This document shows, one piece after another, positions 1 through 12,179 of a DNA stretch of 64,000 bases (the first letter of the stretch is position 1; the number at the start of each line of letters is the position of its first letter). Origin of the DNA: Deltaproteobacteria bacterium (GTDB lineage Bacteria > Desulfobacterota > Desulfobacteria > Desulfobacterales > Desulfatirhabdiaceae); the NCBI GenBank assembly GCA_016219185.1, contig JACRBZ010000072.1, positions 62,001 to 126,000 on the forward strand, in the 5' to 3' direction. The notes under the pieces are model-generated. The model was given only the letters and a program-made list of their open reading frames with translations, was not told the DNA's origin and ran no database searches. The position numbers were made by a program, and so were the translations under genes.

Positions 1-196
1 TTGACAATACCTCCAGACCATCGATTCCCGGCATTCTCAGGTCCACCACGACCAGATCGGGTTTCTCTGTGCGAAAAACCGCAAGTCCCTCTCTGCCGTC
101 TCTGGCCTGGCAGACCACACAGCCACTGTCTTCCAGATAGGCGGTCATGCTTTCGCGGATGATCGATTCATCGTCGATGACGAGGATTTTTTCCAT
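1..196 (-). CDS. Response regulator receiver domain, partial (cut by window start)
   Basis: This is the N-terminal 65 residues of a response regulator; the rest lies outside the window. The translation begins MEKILVIDDES, with the paired acidic residues of the receiver pocket, and reaches VVVDLRMPGIDG, whose first Asp is the phospho-acceptor. The start is the ATG at 196, only 10 bases after the stop of the histidine kinase at 207-3002, so the two are almost certainly co-transcribed and form a cognate pair. Whether an output domain (for example AAA+ and HTH) follows cannot be told from the window. Confidence 0.9.
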   Translation of the reverse strand, partial: MEKILVIDDESIIRESMTAYLEDSGCVVCQARDGREGLAVFRTEKPDLVVVDLRMPGIDGLEVLS

Positions 197-206
197 GGAT
201 CGGCTT

Positions 207-3002
207 TCAGGTTTGAGTGTGACGGGGAAATTCCCGGCTGGACGACAGCGCCGATTCCGAATCAATCGGAATCCGGATAAGGAATTGTGCTCCGTCCTCG
301 GGACTCGAAACCACGGACAAGGTGCCGCCATGATTGCTGGTGATAATAAAATAGGATACGGACAGCCCCAACCCCGTACCGATGCCCACATCCTTTGTTG
401 TAAAAAAAGGTTCGAACACGCGTTTACGCGTTCTTTCGTCCATGCCCGGGCCGTTGTCTATCACTTCGATGCAAGCGGCGTTCTCTTCACGGAACAGGCG
501 CAGGGTGATTCGCGGCGGTTTTTTGGCCGGCTCCGATCCGGTCATGGCCTGGGCCGCGTTTCGAAGCAGGTTCAGAATCACCTGCTCGATTTCCGACGGG
601 GTGCAGAATACCGGCGGCAGGTCATGGGGATATTCCCGAACGATTTCGATACTGCGAAAGTCGTATTTTTTCTTCAAGTCGTAGTCGTGTGCAGCCAGCG
701 CCACGGTCCGGTCCAGGAGTTCCGACAGACAGGCGAATGTTTTCCGGGAAGGGCTCTTTCGGCTGAAATTGAGCATATCGCTCACGGTTTTGGAGGCCCG
801 TTCCCCGGACTCCCGAATGCCTTCGATGAATCGGATGATCCCCCGCTGTTCCAGATAATTCCTGACCCCTTCCAGTGTCACACCGCAGTCTCTGGCCGCC
901 TGCAGGTTGGCGGGAATATTCGGGGAAATCCGTCGCAGAATATTCTGGGCGCTCTGAAGCATGCCGCCCAGGGGATTGTTGATTTCATGAGCCATGCCGG
1001 CGGCCAGTCCCCCGACAGAGACCATCTTCTCGGTCTGAACCATCATATCCTCCATGCGAATCCGGGCCGTGACATCGTCCAGACGAATCACGGCCCCTTC
1101 GACCCCTTCCACGTGGATGGGATAGATGACGATGTCTGAATATCGCAGATCCTGACCCATCCGGTCCGGTACTTTTTCGAGCTTTTTTACGGATTTTTCA
1201 GCCATGGCCTGTCCCACCACGCTCATTTGATTTCGAAGCCGGGGAAACAGCGCGTCCGGCCGCTGTCCCAGGGCCTGTTTCCGGGACACGCCCTGAGCCC
1301 TTTCCGCTTCCTGATTCCAGAAAGTGATGCGATGGTCCTGATCCACCCCCACCAGGATGGACGGCATGGAATCGATGATGGCCTGAAGATATTTTCGAAG
1401 CCGGTGCATTTCCCTCTGGGACTGAACGGCATCGGTAATGTCGTTGCCGATGCAGAGATATTCCATGACATGCCCTGAGGGATGACGGATGGCCTTTCGG
1501 GTCCAGGATATCCAGACCGTCTGGCCGTTCCGCAGGATATTTTCCGTGCCGTGGTAGCGGTACCCATGCTCGGGCCCGCCGATGACATCCGGAATGGTGC
1601 CCGGTGTATCGGTTCCCCACTTGTTTTCCGGTACAATGATACCCACAACTTTTTTGCCGATGACATCTTCTTCGCTGTAACCGAAAAAAATCTGGGCGAA
1701 TTCATTAAAAAAAGTGATCCGACCATAGGTGTCCATCCGCAGGATGATGCTGTTGGCGTTCTGGACCAGCTCGCGGTATTTGGCTTCGCTCTCCCGAATG
1801 GTCGCCTCTGCTTTTTCCCGGTCGCTGATTTCATTTTCAAGGTCCGTGCGATAGGCCTGAAGGCGATCCATGAACAAATTGAAATAGCGGGACAATTGGC
1901 CGACTTCGTCCTGACTGCGCAGGTTCATGCGAACGGAGATATCGCCCCTGGCACCGGTGGCAAAATGACGCATGAGTTCCTGAAGGGGGTTGGTGATGGA
2001 GGCACTGATGAGAAACGTAATCGGGGGAAAAAGCACCAGGGTCAGTATCACGGTGATCATGAAAATATCCGTGACAGTGGCCAGGGGGGCTTGAAATTCT
2101 TCCTGGTAGCTCGAAGATGCCACGATCCATTCAAATTCAGGAATGTCATTGAACAGCACGAGTTTTTCGCGAGGGGTGCTTTCGCCGGGGTTGGCCCAGG
2201 TATAGACGATTTTCCCGTTCTTGCGGCGGCAGATCTCTTCAAAAAAACGATGGCCGTTGGCATCAGTTGCATTAAGAAAATTTTTACCTTTCAGCGCCGG
2301 ATGAATGATCAGGGTACCCTGGGTGTCCGTGACAAAAGAGTAGCCCGTTTTACCGAAACGCAGGGAAAGAATCCGGTCCTCGAAATCGTCCACATTCACC
2401 AGTTCATTGAATTCGCTCCGGTAGGAAGATACGGAAATGATCCAGTCCCAGGGTTCGAAGTATGTCATATACAGGGCCTTGGGCCGACTTTCCTGCTCTT
2501 CGGGGTTTTTCCAGTCATACTCCAAATATCCGTTTTTTCGATTCATTTGTTCCACGATGAAGGCATGGTTGGACAGGTCCGCGCCGAGCAATCCCTTTTT
2601 GGGATGAATTACGATGACCCCATCGCTGTTGACGCAGTAGATGTAGCCGGTTTTACCGATGGTCTGGCTCAGTAGAACCTCCTGGGCTCTGGATTTGGCT
2701 GTGGCTTCATCGAGGATTCCCTGTCGGAACTGGTCGTTAAAATAGCTCACGATCTCGCGGTTTTTCTCTGCAACGGCTCTCAGATGATTTTTAATCGAGA
2801 CGTCCGCAGCTGTTTTGACCATGTTGAGGATGGTGGTGGTGGTGTTCTGAAGTTCGCTCTCGATGTTTTTCTCGAGGGTTTTGCGGACAAAGGAGTGGAT
2901 AATGAGGCTGACAAGTGCCAGAGAAAGGACGAAAACCGCGGAATAGATGATGAGCAGTTTAAATCGGATTCTAAGGTCATTAAATTGAGAAAATAACCTC
3001 AT
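207..3002 (-). CDS. Membrane sensor histidine kinase (double Cache, HAMP, two PAS, HisKA, HATPase)
   Basis: A 931-residue hybrid-free sensor kinase. Order seen: an N-terminal membrane segment (about 10-32); an extracytoplasmic double-Cache-like region with two similar blocks (GKTGYIYCVNSDG and GKTGYSFVTDTQG) that would bind a small ligand; a second membrane segment ending in SASITNPLQEL; HAMP; two PAS domains; a HisKA box with phospho-acceptor His672 in GMAHEINNP; and an ATPase domain with N-box LLRNAAQAM, DNGPGMDE and GTGLGLS. The ATG at 3002 was chosen over an ATG 36 codons upstream because the longer form would overlap the preceding gene and lacks hydrophobic character. It lies 43 bases after the SDR gene and 10 before the response regulator. 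The ligand is unknown. Confidence 0.93.
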   Translation of the reverse strand: MRLFSQFNDLRIRFKLLIIYSAVFVLSLALVSLIIHSFVRKTLEKNIESELQNTTTTILNMVKTAADVSIKNHLRAVAEKNREIVSYFNDQFRQGILDEATAKSRAQEVLLSQTIGKTGYIYCVNSDGVIVIHPKKGLLGADLSNHAFIVEQMNRKNGYLEYDWKNPEEQESRPKALYMTYFEPWDWIISVSSYRSEFNELVNVDDFEDRILSLRFGKTGYSFVTDTQGTLIIHPALKGKNFLNATDANGHRFFEEICRRKNGKIVYTWANPGESTPREKLVLFNDIPEFEWIVASSSYQEEFQAPLATVTDIFMITVILTLVLFPPITFLISASITNPLQELMRHFATGARGDISVRMNLRSQDEVGQLSRYFNLFMDRLQAYRTDLENEISDREKAEATIRESEAKYRELVQNANSIILRMDTYGRITFFNEFAQIFFGYSEEDVIGKKVVGIIVPENKWGTDTPGTIPDVIGGPEHGYRYHGTENILRNGQTVWISWTRKAIRHPSGHVMEYLCIGNDITDAVQSQREMHRLRKYLQAIIDSMPSILVGVDQDHRITFWNQEAERAQGVSRKQALGQRPDALFPRLRNQMSVVGQAMAEKSVKKLEKVPDRMGQDLRYSDIVIYPIHVEGVEGAVIRLDDVTARIRMEDMMVQTEKMVSVGGLAAGMAHEINNPLGGMLQSAQNILRRISPNIPANLQAARDCGVTLEGVRNYLEQRGIIRFIEGIRESGERASKTVSDMLNFSRKSPSRKTFACLSELLDRTVALAAHDYDLKKKYDFRSIEIVREYPHDLPPVFCTPSEIEQVILNLLRNAAQAMTGSEPAKKPPRITLRLFREENAACIEVIDNGPGMDERTRKRVFEPFFTTKDVGIGTGLGLSVSYFIITSNHGGTLSVVSSPEDGAQFLIRIPIDSESALSSSREFPRHTQT

Positions 3003-3045
3003 GGCTGGTTTTCCCGGAGTTTCATGTTTCTCTTCTCCCGCGGCT

Positions 3046-4554
3046 TCAGGAAATGCGTCGGGTGAAGCGTTTCGGTCCCGAGACGATCGGCTGGCCCACT
3101 GCCCTGGCAACGGCGCGGAGCATGCCGCTGAAAATCATTTCGTGAAACGGATACAGCAGGTACCAGTAGAAAATTCCCATCAAGCCCCTGGGCATGAACC
3201 GGGAAAGGAGCTGAAGCTGAGTGAGGCCATTCGGCCGAGGGGTCAGCCGGATCTCCAGAATCGCATCGCCGGGGGTCTTCATTTCAGCAAGCAATGTCAG
3301 ACGATGGGGCGCATCAATTTCCAGAACCCGCCAGAAATCGAGCGCATCGCCGATATACAGCCGGGATGCGCTTCGCCGGCCTCTTCGAAGGCCGACTCCG
3401 CCGGACAGCCGGTCCATCAGCCCGCGAACCTTCCATAGAAACGAGGCATAATACCATCCGCTTTTCCCGCCAATCCGGCTTATCGGAGTCCAGACCTGCT
3501 CGATCGAGGCATTCAGGACAGCCCTGAATCCGCATTGCATGACGGTTCCGCCGGCATATTCCGCATCACCGCAATAGGCCCATTCCGGGGGCAGAAGCGG
3601 CCCGGCATCCATCCAGCAGGTATCCATCCGATCCTGAGTCAGGCGTTCCAGCGCCAGCCGGATGCTCTCCCGGCAGGAGAGAAGCTCCTGCGGAATGATC
3701 AAACGGATCCGGTTTTCACCGCAGACCACCGGCGTGCCGAGCCCCTGGGCCAGGGGAACGGCAATGGACGACGGCACGGGGGTGACCAGGTGGATCCAGT
3801 ATGCGCTCAAGCTTGGTGTAAAAAAGGGAACCGGAATCACCCATCGCTTGGGGAGCCCGGCCGCCTCGGCATAGATGTCCATAATCTGCCGGTAGTTCAG
3901 TACTTCGGGTCCGCCGATGTCATAAACCTGTCCGCTGGTTTCGGGGTGTTCGAGGCATCCGGTCAGGTAGTTCAAGACATTTCGAATGGCAATGGGCTGG
4001 CAGGGGGTAAATACCCAACTGGGAGTGATCATGACCGGAAGACGCTCCACCAGATACCGCAGAATCTCAAACGAGGCGCTTCCCGATCCAAGAATCATTG
4101 CCGCGCGAAGGATGGTACAGGGAACCGTGCCGGATTGAAGGATGACGCCCACCTCATGCCGGGATTGCAGATGTTTGCTCAAGGCCGCGCTGTTACTGTC
4201 GCCGAGTCCGCTCAAATAGATGATGCGTTCCAGGCCGGCTTCTGTTGCGGCTGCAGCCATATTGAGAGCGGATATCCGGTCTGCTTCGGGAAAATGCCGC
4301 TTCTGGGAGACCATGGAATGAACGAGGTAATACACCACGCCGCAGCCGGGTGCCGCTTTTTTAAGTGAATCCAGATCCAGCACATCTCCCTGAACCAGCT
4401 CTATGTGGGGGTGGCCGGACCAGGGTCGCGACCTAAGTTTTGCCAGGGATCTGGCAAGTGCTCTGACCCTGTAGCCGGATTCCAGCAGCAGGGAAATCAG
4501 GCGACCGCCGACATAACCGGTTGCGCCGGTCACCAGAACAGGCTTAGAAACCAT
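3046..4554 (-). CDS. SDR-family NAD(P)-binding oxidoreductase with DUF2867-type C-terminal domain
   Basis: A 502-residue protein. The N-terminal half is an atypical short-chain dehydrogenase/NAD-dependent epimerase fold with the dinucleotide motif VTGATGYVGGRL at residues 7-18 and a YLSGLGD segment in place of the classic catalytic block. The C-terminal half (from about residue 330) resembles the DUF2867 domain found fused to such SDRs: it is rich in Trp and Arg and reads as a START-like domain (AVLNASIEQVW, RLTLLAEMKTPGDA). The ATG at 4554 is preceded by an AAGGTGAG ribosome site; an upstream ATG at 4617 is less likely. It heads the minus-strand run that continues into the sensor kinase. The substrate is unknown; related SDR-DUF2867 proteins are mostly uncharacterised. 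Confidence 0.82.
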   Translation of the reverse strand: MVSKPVLVTGATGYVGGRLISLLLESGYRVRALARSLAKLRSRPWSGHPHIELVQGDVLDLDSLKKAAPGCGVVYYLVHSMVSQKRHFPEADRISALNMAAAATEAGLERIIYLSGLGDSNSAALSKHLQSRHEVGVILQSGTVPCTILRAAMILGSGSASFEILRYLVERLPVMITPSWVFTPCQPIAIRNVLNYLTGCLEHPETSGQVYDIGGPEVLNYRQIMDIYAEAAGLPKRWVIPVPFFTPSLSAYWIHLVTPVPSSIAVPLAQGLGTPVVCGENRIRLIIPQELLSCRESIRLALERLTQDRMDTCWMDAGPLLPPEWAYCGDAEYAGGTVMQCGFRAVLNASIEQVWTPISRIGGKSGWYYASFLWKVRGLMDRLSGGVGLRRGRRSASRLYIGDALDFWRVLEIDAPHRLTLLAEMKTPGDAILEIRLTPRPNGLTQLQLLSRFMPRGLMGIFYWYLLYPFHEMIFSGMLRAVARAVGQPIVSGPKRFTRRIS

Positions 4555-4882
4555 GCCGCACTCACCTTTCAGGGACGAAAATCGATGGCCGGCGGGCTCA
4601 TCCTCCGAAACCGCCATGCGTTGTGCATTATGCCCTACCCGACTTGTACGTCAAGCATTTTTTTGAAACCAGCGCTCCCGAAAAAATTACATATTTGTAA
4701 CCACTATTCCCGGATATACGACAATATTGTATTTTTAAAATTCACGATAAAAACCGCTAAAATTTTTATCTACCCGGAATTTCAGTTTATAATTTATTTT
4801 TAGGTAATGGCACGCAAGTTGCTATTTATTTTCGAACAAATGTATAATCGAATGTTCAATCTGCCTTCAGGTGATTATTCCA
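4555..4882. other. Divergent intergenic region between the SDR gene and glnD
   Basis: The 328-base gap separates two divergent genes. It is AT-rich between about 4680 and 4860. It holds the -24/-12 promoter listed separately at 4808-4823 and the glnD ribosome site AGGTG at 4869-4873. I saw no convincing NtrC dyad and no small gene. A promoter for the minus-strand SDR gene must also lie here, but no clear -35/-10 pair was found. Confidence 0.6.
4808..4823 (+). promoter_or_regulatory. Sigma-54 (RpoN) -24/-12 promoter for glnD-glnB
   Basis: The sequence TGGCACGcaagTTGCT matches the RpoN consensus TGGCACGNNNNTTGCW at every specified base. The invariant GG (4809-4810) and GC (4821-4822) are separated by exactly 10 bases. 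It is oriented towards glnD and would start transcription near 4834, giving a leader of about 50 bases. This predicts nitrogen-responsive expression through an NtrC-type activator; that last step is inference. Confidence 0.88.
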
Positions 4883-7839
<2,957 letters not shown>

Positions 7840-7897
7840 CGTTTGAGGGCTATTACATACCCCTTGTTCTTTCAGTCCACCATGCATGAAATGCGGT

Positions 7898-7927
7898 TTG
7901 TTGTAATTGTTGTAACTTTCATATAAA
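7898..7927 (+). promoter_or_regulatory. Possible sigma-70-type promoter for glnA
   Basis: TTGTTG (7898-7903) and TATAAA (7922-7927) are separated by 18 bases in the 147-base glnB-glnA gap, pointing at glnA. It would allow glnA expression independent of the upstream sigma-54 promoter. The match is moderate and was found by eye. Confidence 0.4.
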
Positions 7928-7986
7928 CAGTCGTGTAGGGTTAATGCATAATCATCATAACACATTTATACTGGAGGCGTATTCGC

Positions 7987-9399
7987 ATGAAACCAAGTGA
8001 AGTATTGGCAATGGCAAAGGAAAAAGGCGCAAAGGTTGTCGATCTGCGGTTTATGGATTTTCCCGGAGTATGGCAGCATTTTACCGTGCCCCTCAGAGAA
8101 CTGGAAGAATCCAGTTTTGAAGAAGGATTCGGATTTGACGGGTCCAGTATTCGGGGATGGCAGCCCATCAACGCCAGTGACATGCTGGTGATTCCCGATG
8201 CTAACACTGCTAAAATGGATCCATTTTTTGAAGTCCCGACCCTGGTGCTGATTTGCGACATCAAAGATCCGATCACCTTCGAATCCTATTCACGGGATCC
8301 CCGCTTCATTGCCCGAAAGGTAGAGAATTATCTTAAATCCACCGGCATCGGCGACACCGTTTATATCGGGCCGGAAGCCGAGTTTTTCATTTTTGATGAC
8401 ATCCGCTTTGAATCCGGGCAGAATCGGGCATTTTATGAAATCGACTCTGTTGAGGGTGCCTGGAACACCGGCAGAGACGAAGGGCCCAACCTGGGCTACA
8501 AACCCCGATACAAGGAAGCTTATTTCCCGGTTCCCCCCATGGATAAATTTCAGGATCTGAGAACGGAAATGCTTCTGGTACTTGAAGGACTCGGAATCGA
8601 TATCGAAGCCCAGCATCATGAGGTGGCTTCCGGGGGTCAGGCAGAAATCGACATGCGGTTCAAACCCCTCCTGGAAATGTCCGATCAACTGGTATGGTTT
8701 AAATATGTACTGAAGAATGTGGCAAACCGGGCCGGCCATACGGTAACCTTCATGCCGAAACCGCTTTTCGGTGATAACGGCAGCGGCATGCACACCCACG
8801 TCAGTATCTGGAAAGAAGGAAAGCCGCTGTTTGCCGGCGATCAATATGCCGGGGTTTCCCAGATGGCGCTGTATGCCATCGGCGGCATCTTAAAGCACTG
8901 CAAAGCCCTGTGCGCATTCTCCAACCCCACGACCAATTCCTATAAGCGTCTGGTTCCGGGTTTTGAAGCGCCGGTGAACCTGGCATACTCCAGCCGGAAC
9001 CGAAGCGCGGCGATTCGAATTCCCATGTATTCCTCATCGCCAAAAGCCAAACGCATTGAATTCCGCACTCCGGATCCTTCCTGCAACGGATACCTGGCGT
9101 TTTCAGCCATCACCATGGCGGTAATTGACGGTATTCAGAACAAAATGGATCCAGGTGATCCGCTGGATAAGAACATTTACGATCTGCCGCCCGAAGAAAT
9201 GGCCAATGTGCCTTCTGCGCCGGGGTCCCTTGAAGAATCCCTGGCAGCCTTAAAGGCGGATCATGAGTTTTTACTGAAAGGCGACGTATTCACAAAGGAT
9301 GTCATTGACATGTGGATCGAATACAAAACCGATGCCGAGGTCAATCCGGTCAAGCTTCGGCCGCATCCCCATGAATTCTCTCTGTATTACGACATTTAA
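7987..9399 (+). CDS. glnA: Glutamine synthetase type I
   Basis: Makes glutamine from glutamate, ammonia and ATP; a dodecamer in the cytoplasm. The 470-residue length fits the GSI-beta class. Seen: the N-terminal beta-grasp signature [11 protein letters not shown], the metal-binding stretch EAEFFIFD, the ATP-binding [14 protein letters not shown], and the adenylylation loop [10 protein letters not shown] with Tyr398. The conserved Tyr implies control by a GlnE adenylyltransferase, which is not in the window. A GGAG ribosome site precedes the ATG. It follows glnB on the same strand and ends in the terminator at 9422-9455. Confidence 0.97.
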   Translation: MKPSEVLAMAKEKGAKVVDLRFMDFPGVWQHFTVPLRELEESSFEEGFGFDGSSIRGWQPINASDMLVIPDANTAKMDPFFEVPTLVLICDIKDPITFESYSRDPRFIARKVENYLKSTGIGDTVYIGPEAEFFIFDDIRFESGQNRAFYEIDSVEGAWNTGRDEGPNLGYKPRYKEAYFPVPPMDKFQDLRTEMLLVLEGLGIDIEAQHHEVASGGQAEIDMRFKPLLEMSDQLVWFKYVLKNVANRAGHTVTFMPKPLFGDNGSGMHTHVSIWKEGKPLFAGDQYAGVSQMALYAIGGILKHCKALCAFSNPTTNSYKRLVPGFEAPVNLAYSSRNRSAAIRIPMYSSSPKAKRIEFRTPDPSCNGYLAFSAITMAVIDGIQNKMDPGDPLDKNIYDLPPEEMANVPSAPGSLEESLAALKADHEFLLKGDVFTKDVIDMWIEYKTDAEVNPVKLRPHPHEFSLYYDI

Positions 9400-9421
9400 T
9401 TCTTTCGGGTAGTCTCCTTCC

Positions 9422-9455
9422 ATTTCCAAGGCCCCTCTGCCGGGGCTTTGGAAAT
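9422..9455 (+). terminator. Hairpin terminator after glnA
   Basis: A 14-base-pair stem with one G-U pair (ATTTCCAAGGCCCC against GGGGCTTTGGAAAT) and a six-base loop, beginning 22 bases after the glnA stop. There is no long T-run after it, so it may act as a weak terminator or an mRNA 3'-end stabiliser. Confidence 0.6.
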
Positions 9456-9475
9456 CCCTCCTATTGAATCCTTTC

Positions 9476-9502
9476 TTGCAATTTCTCACGGATCTGTATA
9501 AT
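9476..9502 (+). promoter_or_regulatory. Possible promoter for the dedA-type gene
   Basis: TTGCAA (9476-9481) and TATAAT (9497-9502) lie just after the glnA terminator and upstream of the gene at 9561. The -10 is consensus, but the 15-base spacing is short, so confidence is limited. Confidence 0.4.
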
Positions 9503-9516
9503 AATAATACGATGTA

Positions 9517-9537
9517 ATGCCGCCGCAACGGCGGCAT
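9517..9537 (+). promoter_or_regulatory. Leader hairpin upstream of the dedA-type gene
   Basis: A perfect eight-base inverted repeat (ATGCCGCC, loop GCAAC, GGCGGCAT) in what would be the 5' leader, ending just before the AGGTGAGGAA ribosome site. No T-run follows, so it looks like a translational or stability element rather than a terminator. A similar GC-rich leader hairpin occurs at 12228-12250. Confidence 0.5.
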
Positions 9538-9560
9538 CAGGTGAGGAAATAGAGATACGG

Positions 9561-10124
9561 ATGGAAGTATATTTAAGAGAATTCGGATACTTAGCGCTTT
9601 TTATCGGAACATTTCTGGAAGGCGAAACCATATTGATCATCGCCGCGTGTCTGGCGAGCAAGGGGATGCTGAATATCTATCTGGTTACACTGTCGGCTGT
9701 GGCCGGAACCATTTTGGGCGATCAAACTTATTTTTATATCGGCCGGATTCAGGGAATATCATTTATTCAGAAAAGACCCAATTTAAAAAAGAAATGGGTC
9801 AGAATCAGCGGCCTCATCGAGAGGCGGGAAAACATCATCATTTTTGCGTACCGATTCGTTTACGGATTCAGAAATGTAACACCATTTGCCCTGGGCATTT
9901 TAAATATCAATGCGATGAAGTTTTTAATACTGAATGTCATTGCCGCTACGATCTGGGCAATATCCTTCAGTGTCCTGGGATACACGTTCGGAGCCATGAT
10001 CAGAAACGATATCGAAACGTATGAAAAAGTATTTGCCCTGGGAATTCTATTCATTGTCGTATTGGCCGCTTTTATTTTTTGGCTGAAGAAGAGAATGAAA
10101 AACGAACCGATTATCCCCTTTTGA
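9561..10124 (+). CDS. DedA/VTT-family inner-membrane protein
   Basis: A 187-residue polytopic membrane protein of the DedA (SNARE-associated/VTT) family, members of which act as lipid flippases or proton-dependent transporters. Family marks: the early acidic FLEGET motif, a G-D pair before the re-entrant region (TILGDQTYFYIG), and the arginine-rich segment FAYRFVYGFRN. Four or five hydrophobic stretches and a basic C-terminal tail (LKKRMKN) are visible. Length is slightly short compared with E. coli DedA. The substrate cannot be assigned. Confidence 0.87.
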   Translation: MEVYLREFGYLALFIGTFLEGETILIIAACLASKGMLNIYLVTLSAVAGTILGDQTYFYIGRIQGISFIQKRPNLKKKWVRISGLIERRENIIIFAYRFVYGFRNVTPFALGILNINAMKFLILNVIAATIWAISFSVLGYTFGAMIRNDIETYEKVFALGILFIVVLAAFIFWLKKRMKNEPIIPF

Positions 10125-10226
10125 GGGCAATCAGAAAAACTCCCCGCAGTGAAAACTTTCCTTAACATGGCCAAAACGATGGCCGAGACCCGCATTTTGA
10201 TTTCTCATGGATAAAAGGCAGCAACC

Positions 10227-10916
10227 GTGTTTGGAACCTTTGTCAACACCCTGGCCATTGCAGCCGGAAGCCTTGTCGGACTGGCTTTCCGAGGCGGAAT
10301 TCCACTCCACTACCAGCAGACCGTGATTCAGGCCATCGGACTTGCCGTTGTTCTGATCGGTATGACCAGCGCGCTGAAGACCCCGGATATTCTGGTGGTC
10401 ATCTTCAGCCTGGCCCTTGGAAGCATTGTGGGAGAATGGCTCCGGATTGAAGCACGGCTGAATCATCTGGGCAGGTGGCTGGAAAATAAATGTGCGCAAT
10501 CCGCCGAAGGGGGAATCGCCAAGGGATTTGTTACGGCCAGCCTGATCTATTGTGTCGGCTCCATGGCCATTGTGGGCTCCATGGAAAGCGGACTTACCGG
10601 AAACCATCAAACCTTGTATGCCAAGTCTGTCCTGGACGGCATATCCGCCATTATTTTTGCGTCAAGCCTTGGCGCCGGCGTATTATTCTCTGCAATGTCG
10701 GTGGGGGTCTATCAGGGAATTCTGACGTTGTCGGCGGTTTTAATGAAACCGTATCTGATTCCGATGGTTGTGGATCAGATGTCGTCGGTCGGCGGTATTC
10801 TTATCATGGCCATTGGGTTCAATCTGCTTGAAATCAAAAAAATGAATGTCGGGAATATGCTGCCAGCCATCTTCATGCCACTGGCTTATTACATGATTCA
10901 GCAGATGATTCGTTAA
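10227..10916 (+). CDS. DUF554 (YqgA/YdfK-type) membrane protein
   Basis: A 229-residue hydrophobic protein with seven or so membrane segments, typical in length for DUF554. Recognisable pieces are FGTFVNTLAIAAGSLVG at the start, the GSIVGEWLRIEARL loop, and FVTASLIYCVGSMAIVGS in the middle, the most conserved part of the family. The start is GTG with AAAGG upstream; no other start gives the expected N-terminus. The function is unknown, though the family is often annotated as a possible transporter. It lies 102 bases after the DedA gene and may share its message. Confidence 0.87.
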   Translation: MFGTFVNTLAIAAGSLVGLAFRGGIPLHYQQTVIQAIGLAVVLIGMTSALKTPDILVVIFSLALGSIVGEWLRIEARLNHLGRWLENKCAQSAEGGIAKGFVTASLIYCVGSMAIVGSMESGLTGNHQTLYAKSVLDGISAIIFASSLGAGVLFSAMSVGVYQGILTLSAVLMKPYLIPMVVDQMSSVGGILIMAIGFNLLEIKKMNVGNMLPAIFMPLAYYMIQQMIR

Positions 10917-10971
10917 AAACGCGGCATCGAAGCCCGTCAAAATAAAGACCTTAATCATCGTTGCGCAAGCT

Positions 10972-10999
10972 TATCCCCCGCTTTGAAAAAGGGGGGATA
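10972..10999. repeat. G-rich dispersed hairpin (REP-like), copy 1
   Basis: An eight-base inverted repeat (TATCCCCC, 12-base loop, GGGGGATA) downstream of the DUF554 gene and between convergent genes. Its right half plus flank, TTTGAAAAAGGGGGGATATC, resembles the stem at 17787-17808 (TTTGAAAGAGGGGGATACGG), suggesting a family of small mobile or REP-type hairpins. It may also work as a bidirectional terminator for 10227-10916 and 11098-11715. Confidence 0.5.
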
Positions 11000-11097
11000 T
11001 CGGAGAATTAAAAACAGCGACCCGGCCGCTCGCAAGGATGAAATCCTGGCCTTCCTCCGGCCGGGGGAGCCCCGTGCGTCGTTTTATCTGTACGGGT

Positions 11098-11715
11098 CTA
11101 TGAAACCGATGGATAGAACTGATGGCACAGCTTGGAGACGGTCTGACTGTGCCAGGCGCCCTTTCCTGAAAATGTGGGTATCCCCCGGGCTTCCAGCGTG
11201 CGTGCAATTTTTTCGTAACTCGTCTGTTCTTTCCGCAAAGCACCAATCATCTCAAGAACGTTTTTCCGGTCCATTTCGGCTGCTGTGCCCTCTGTTTTTT
11301 CAACTCCGGAAATGGCATCCGGAGTCGCGGGTTGAGAAACGTGCACCGGTTTCGCGGTTTCTGGAATGATTCGGGAATCCCGGTCGTTTTCCGGCTCAGC
11401 GGCATGGACAGCCGGATTTTTCTCGAAAAAACTTGAAGCGATTCTTTCCAGTGCCGATGCAATGCGTTCTTCCGCCGTTGCCCGACGCTCATCAATGTCG
11501 GCCAGGCGTCGCTGACCCTCCGTGATATCTCCAAGAAGTATTTTGATGGCGGGAAAATGGTCTACCGGAGGCGTTCTCTGAAACGCGTCTTTTCGACGGT
11601 TGTCATTGGGACCCTGTCTGTCTGGGTTTTTATATCCATTGTTATCGAATTGTTTCCGGTTTCGATCAAAAGGTTTGTTTTTTCCGGTCCGTAAATTATG
11701 AAGGAAATCATCCAT
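11098..11715 (-). CDS. Hypothetical protein with recombinase-like C-terminal motif
   Basis: A 205-residue protein I do not recognise. The first 50 residues are very polar (Asn, Arg, Lys, Asp rich). A helical heptad-like region follows (about 70-97, with repeats such as ERIASALERIASSF), then a Pro/Glu/Thr-rich linker. The C-terminal 50 residues (YEKIARTLEARGIPTFSGKG then WHSQTVSKL) resemble the small helix-turn-helix segment seen after the catalytic domain of large serine recombinases, but no catalytic domain is present. The ribosome site AGGAG suits either the ATG at 11715 or a GTG three bases upstream. It may be a DNA-binding accessory protein; that is inference. Confidence 0.65.
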   Translation of the reverse strand: MDDFLHNLRTGKNKPFDRNRKQFDNNGYKNPDRQGPNDNRRKDAFQRTPPVDHFPAIKILLGDITEGQRRLADIDERRATAEERIASALERIASSFFEKNPAVHAAEPENDRDSRIIPETAKPVHVSQPATPDAISGVEKTEGTAAEMDRKNVLEMIGALRKEQTSYEKIARTLEARGIPTFSGKGAWHSQTVSKLCHQFYPSVS

Positions 11716-12179
11716 CACGAGGGCTCCTTTAGGCAGGGATTGGGAGATGTTATCAACCCATAGGTTTTTCTGCAGAACAGATCATACGAAAAAAAACGCA
11801 GTATCCTTAAAAAATACACGATTACAGGTGGCCATAAAAAGGCTTTTTGGAGAAAACGGTGTTGTGAATTCAATTCCCGAATGTGTCGGAATCGTTGTAA
11901 AAACAACGAAGACAAAATCAATATCTTGGCGTGGGTGTGGGACTGAAACAGCAGCATCAGCCGTTATCTAACTCTGACAATGATATGCGATGACAGGGTC
12001 TTCTGTCAATAACAGATTTCAATTGAGAAACCGGCTTTGCCATACCGTATTGCCATTTTCCATGCTGTAAAAAATATCGACAATTTCATGATCCACGGGA
12101 TCTTTCATATGGAAGCAGCGTGTCTGGATTATATTATAATTTTGGAATGTTAAAATCTTTTTATCTTTTTTTCCTTCCT

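Noticed and set aside
1482..2675. A 397-codon plus-strand open frame inside the first sensor kinase
   Set aside because: It is fully antisense to Cache, HAMP and PAS regions of the kinase and has a His/Gly/Phe-rich composition typical of shadow frames.
4871..4882. GTG at 4871 as the start of glnD
   Set aside because: There is no ribosome site before it, while the ATG at 4883 has AGGTG at the right distance and gives the usual N-terminus.
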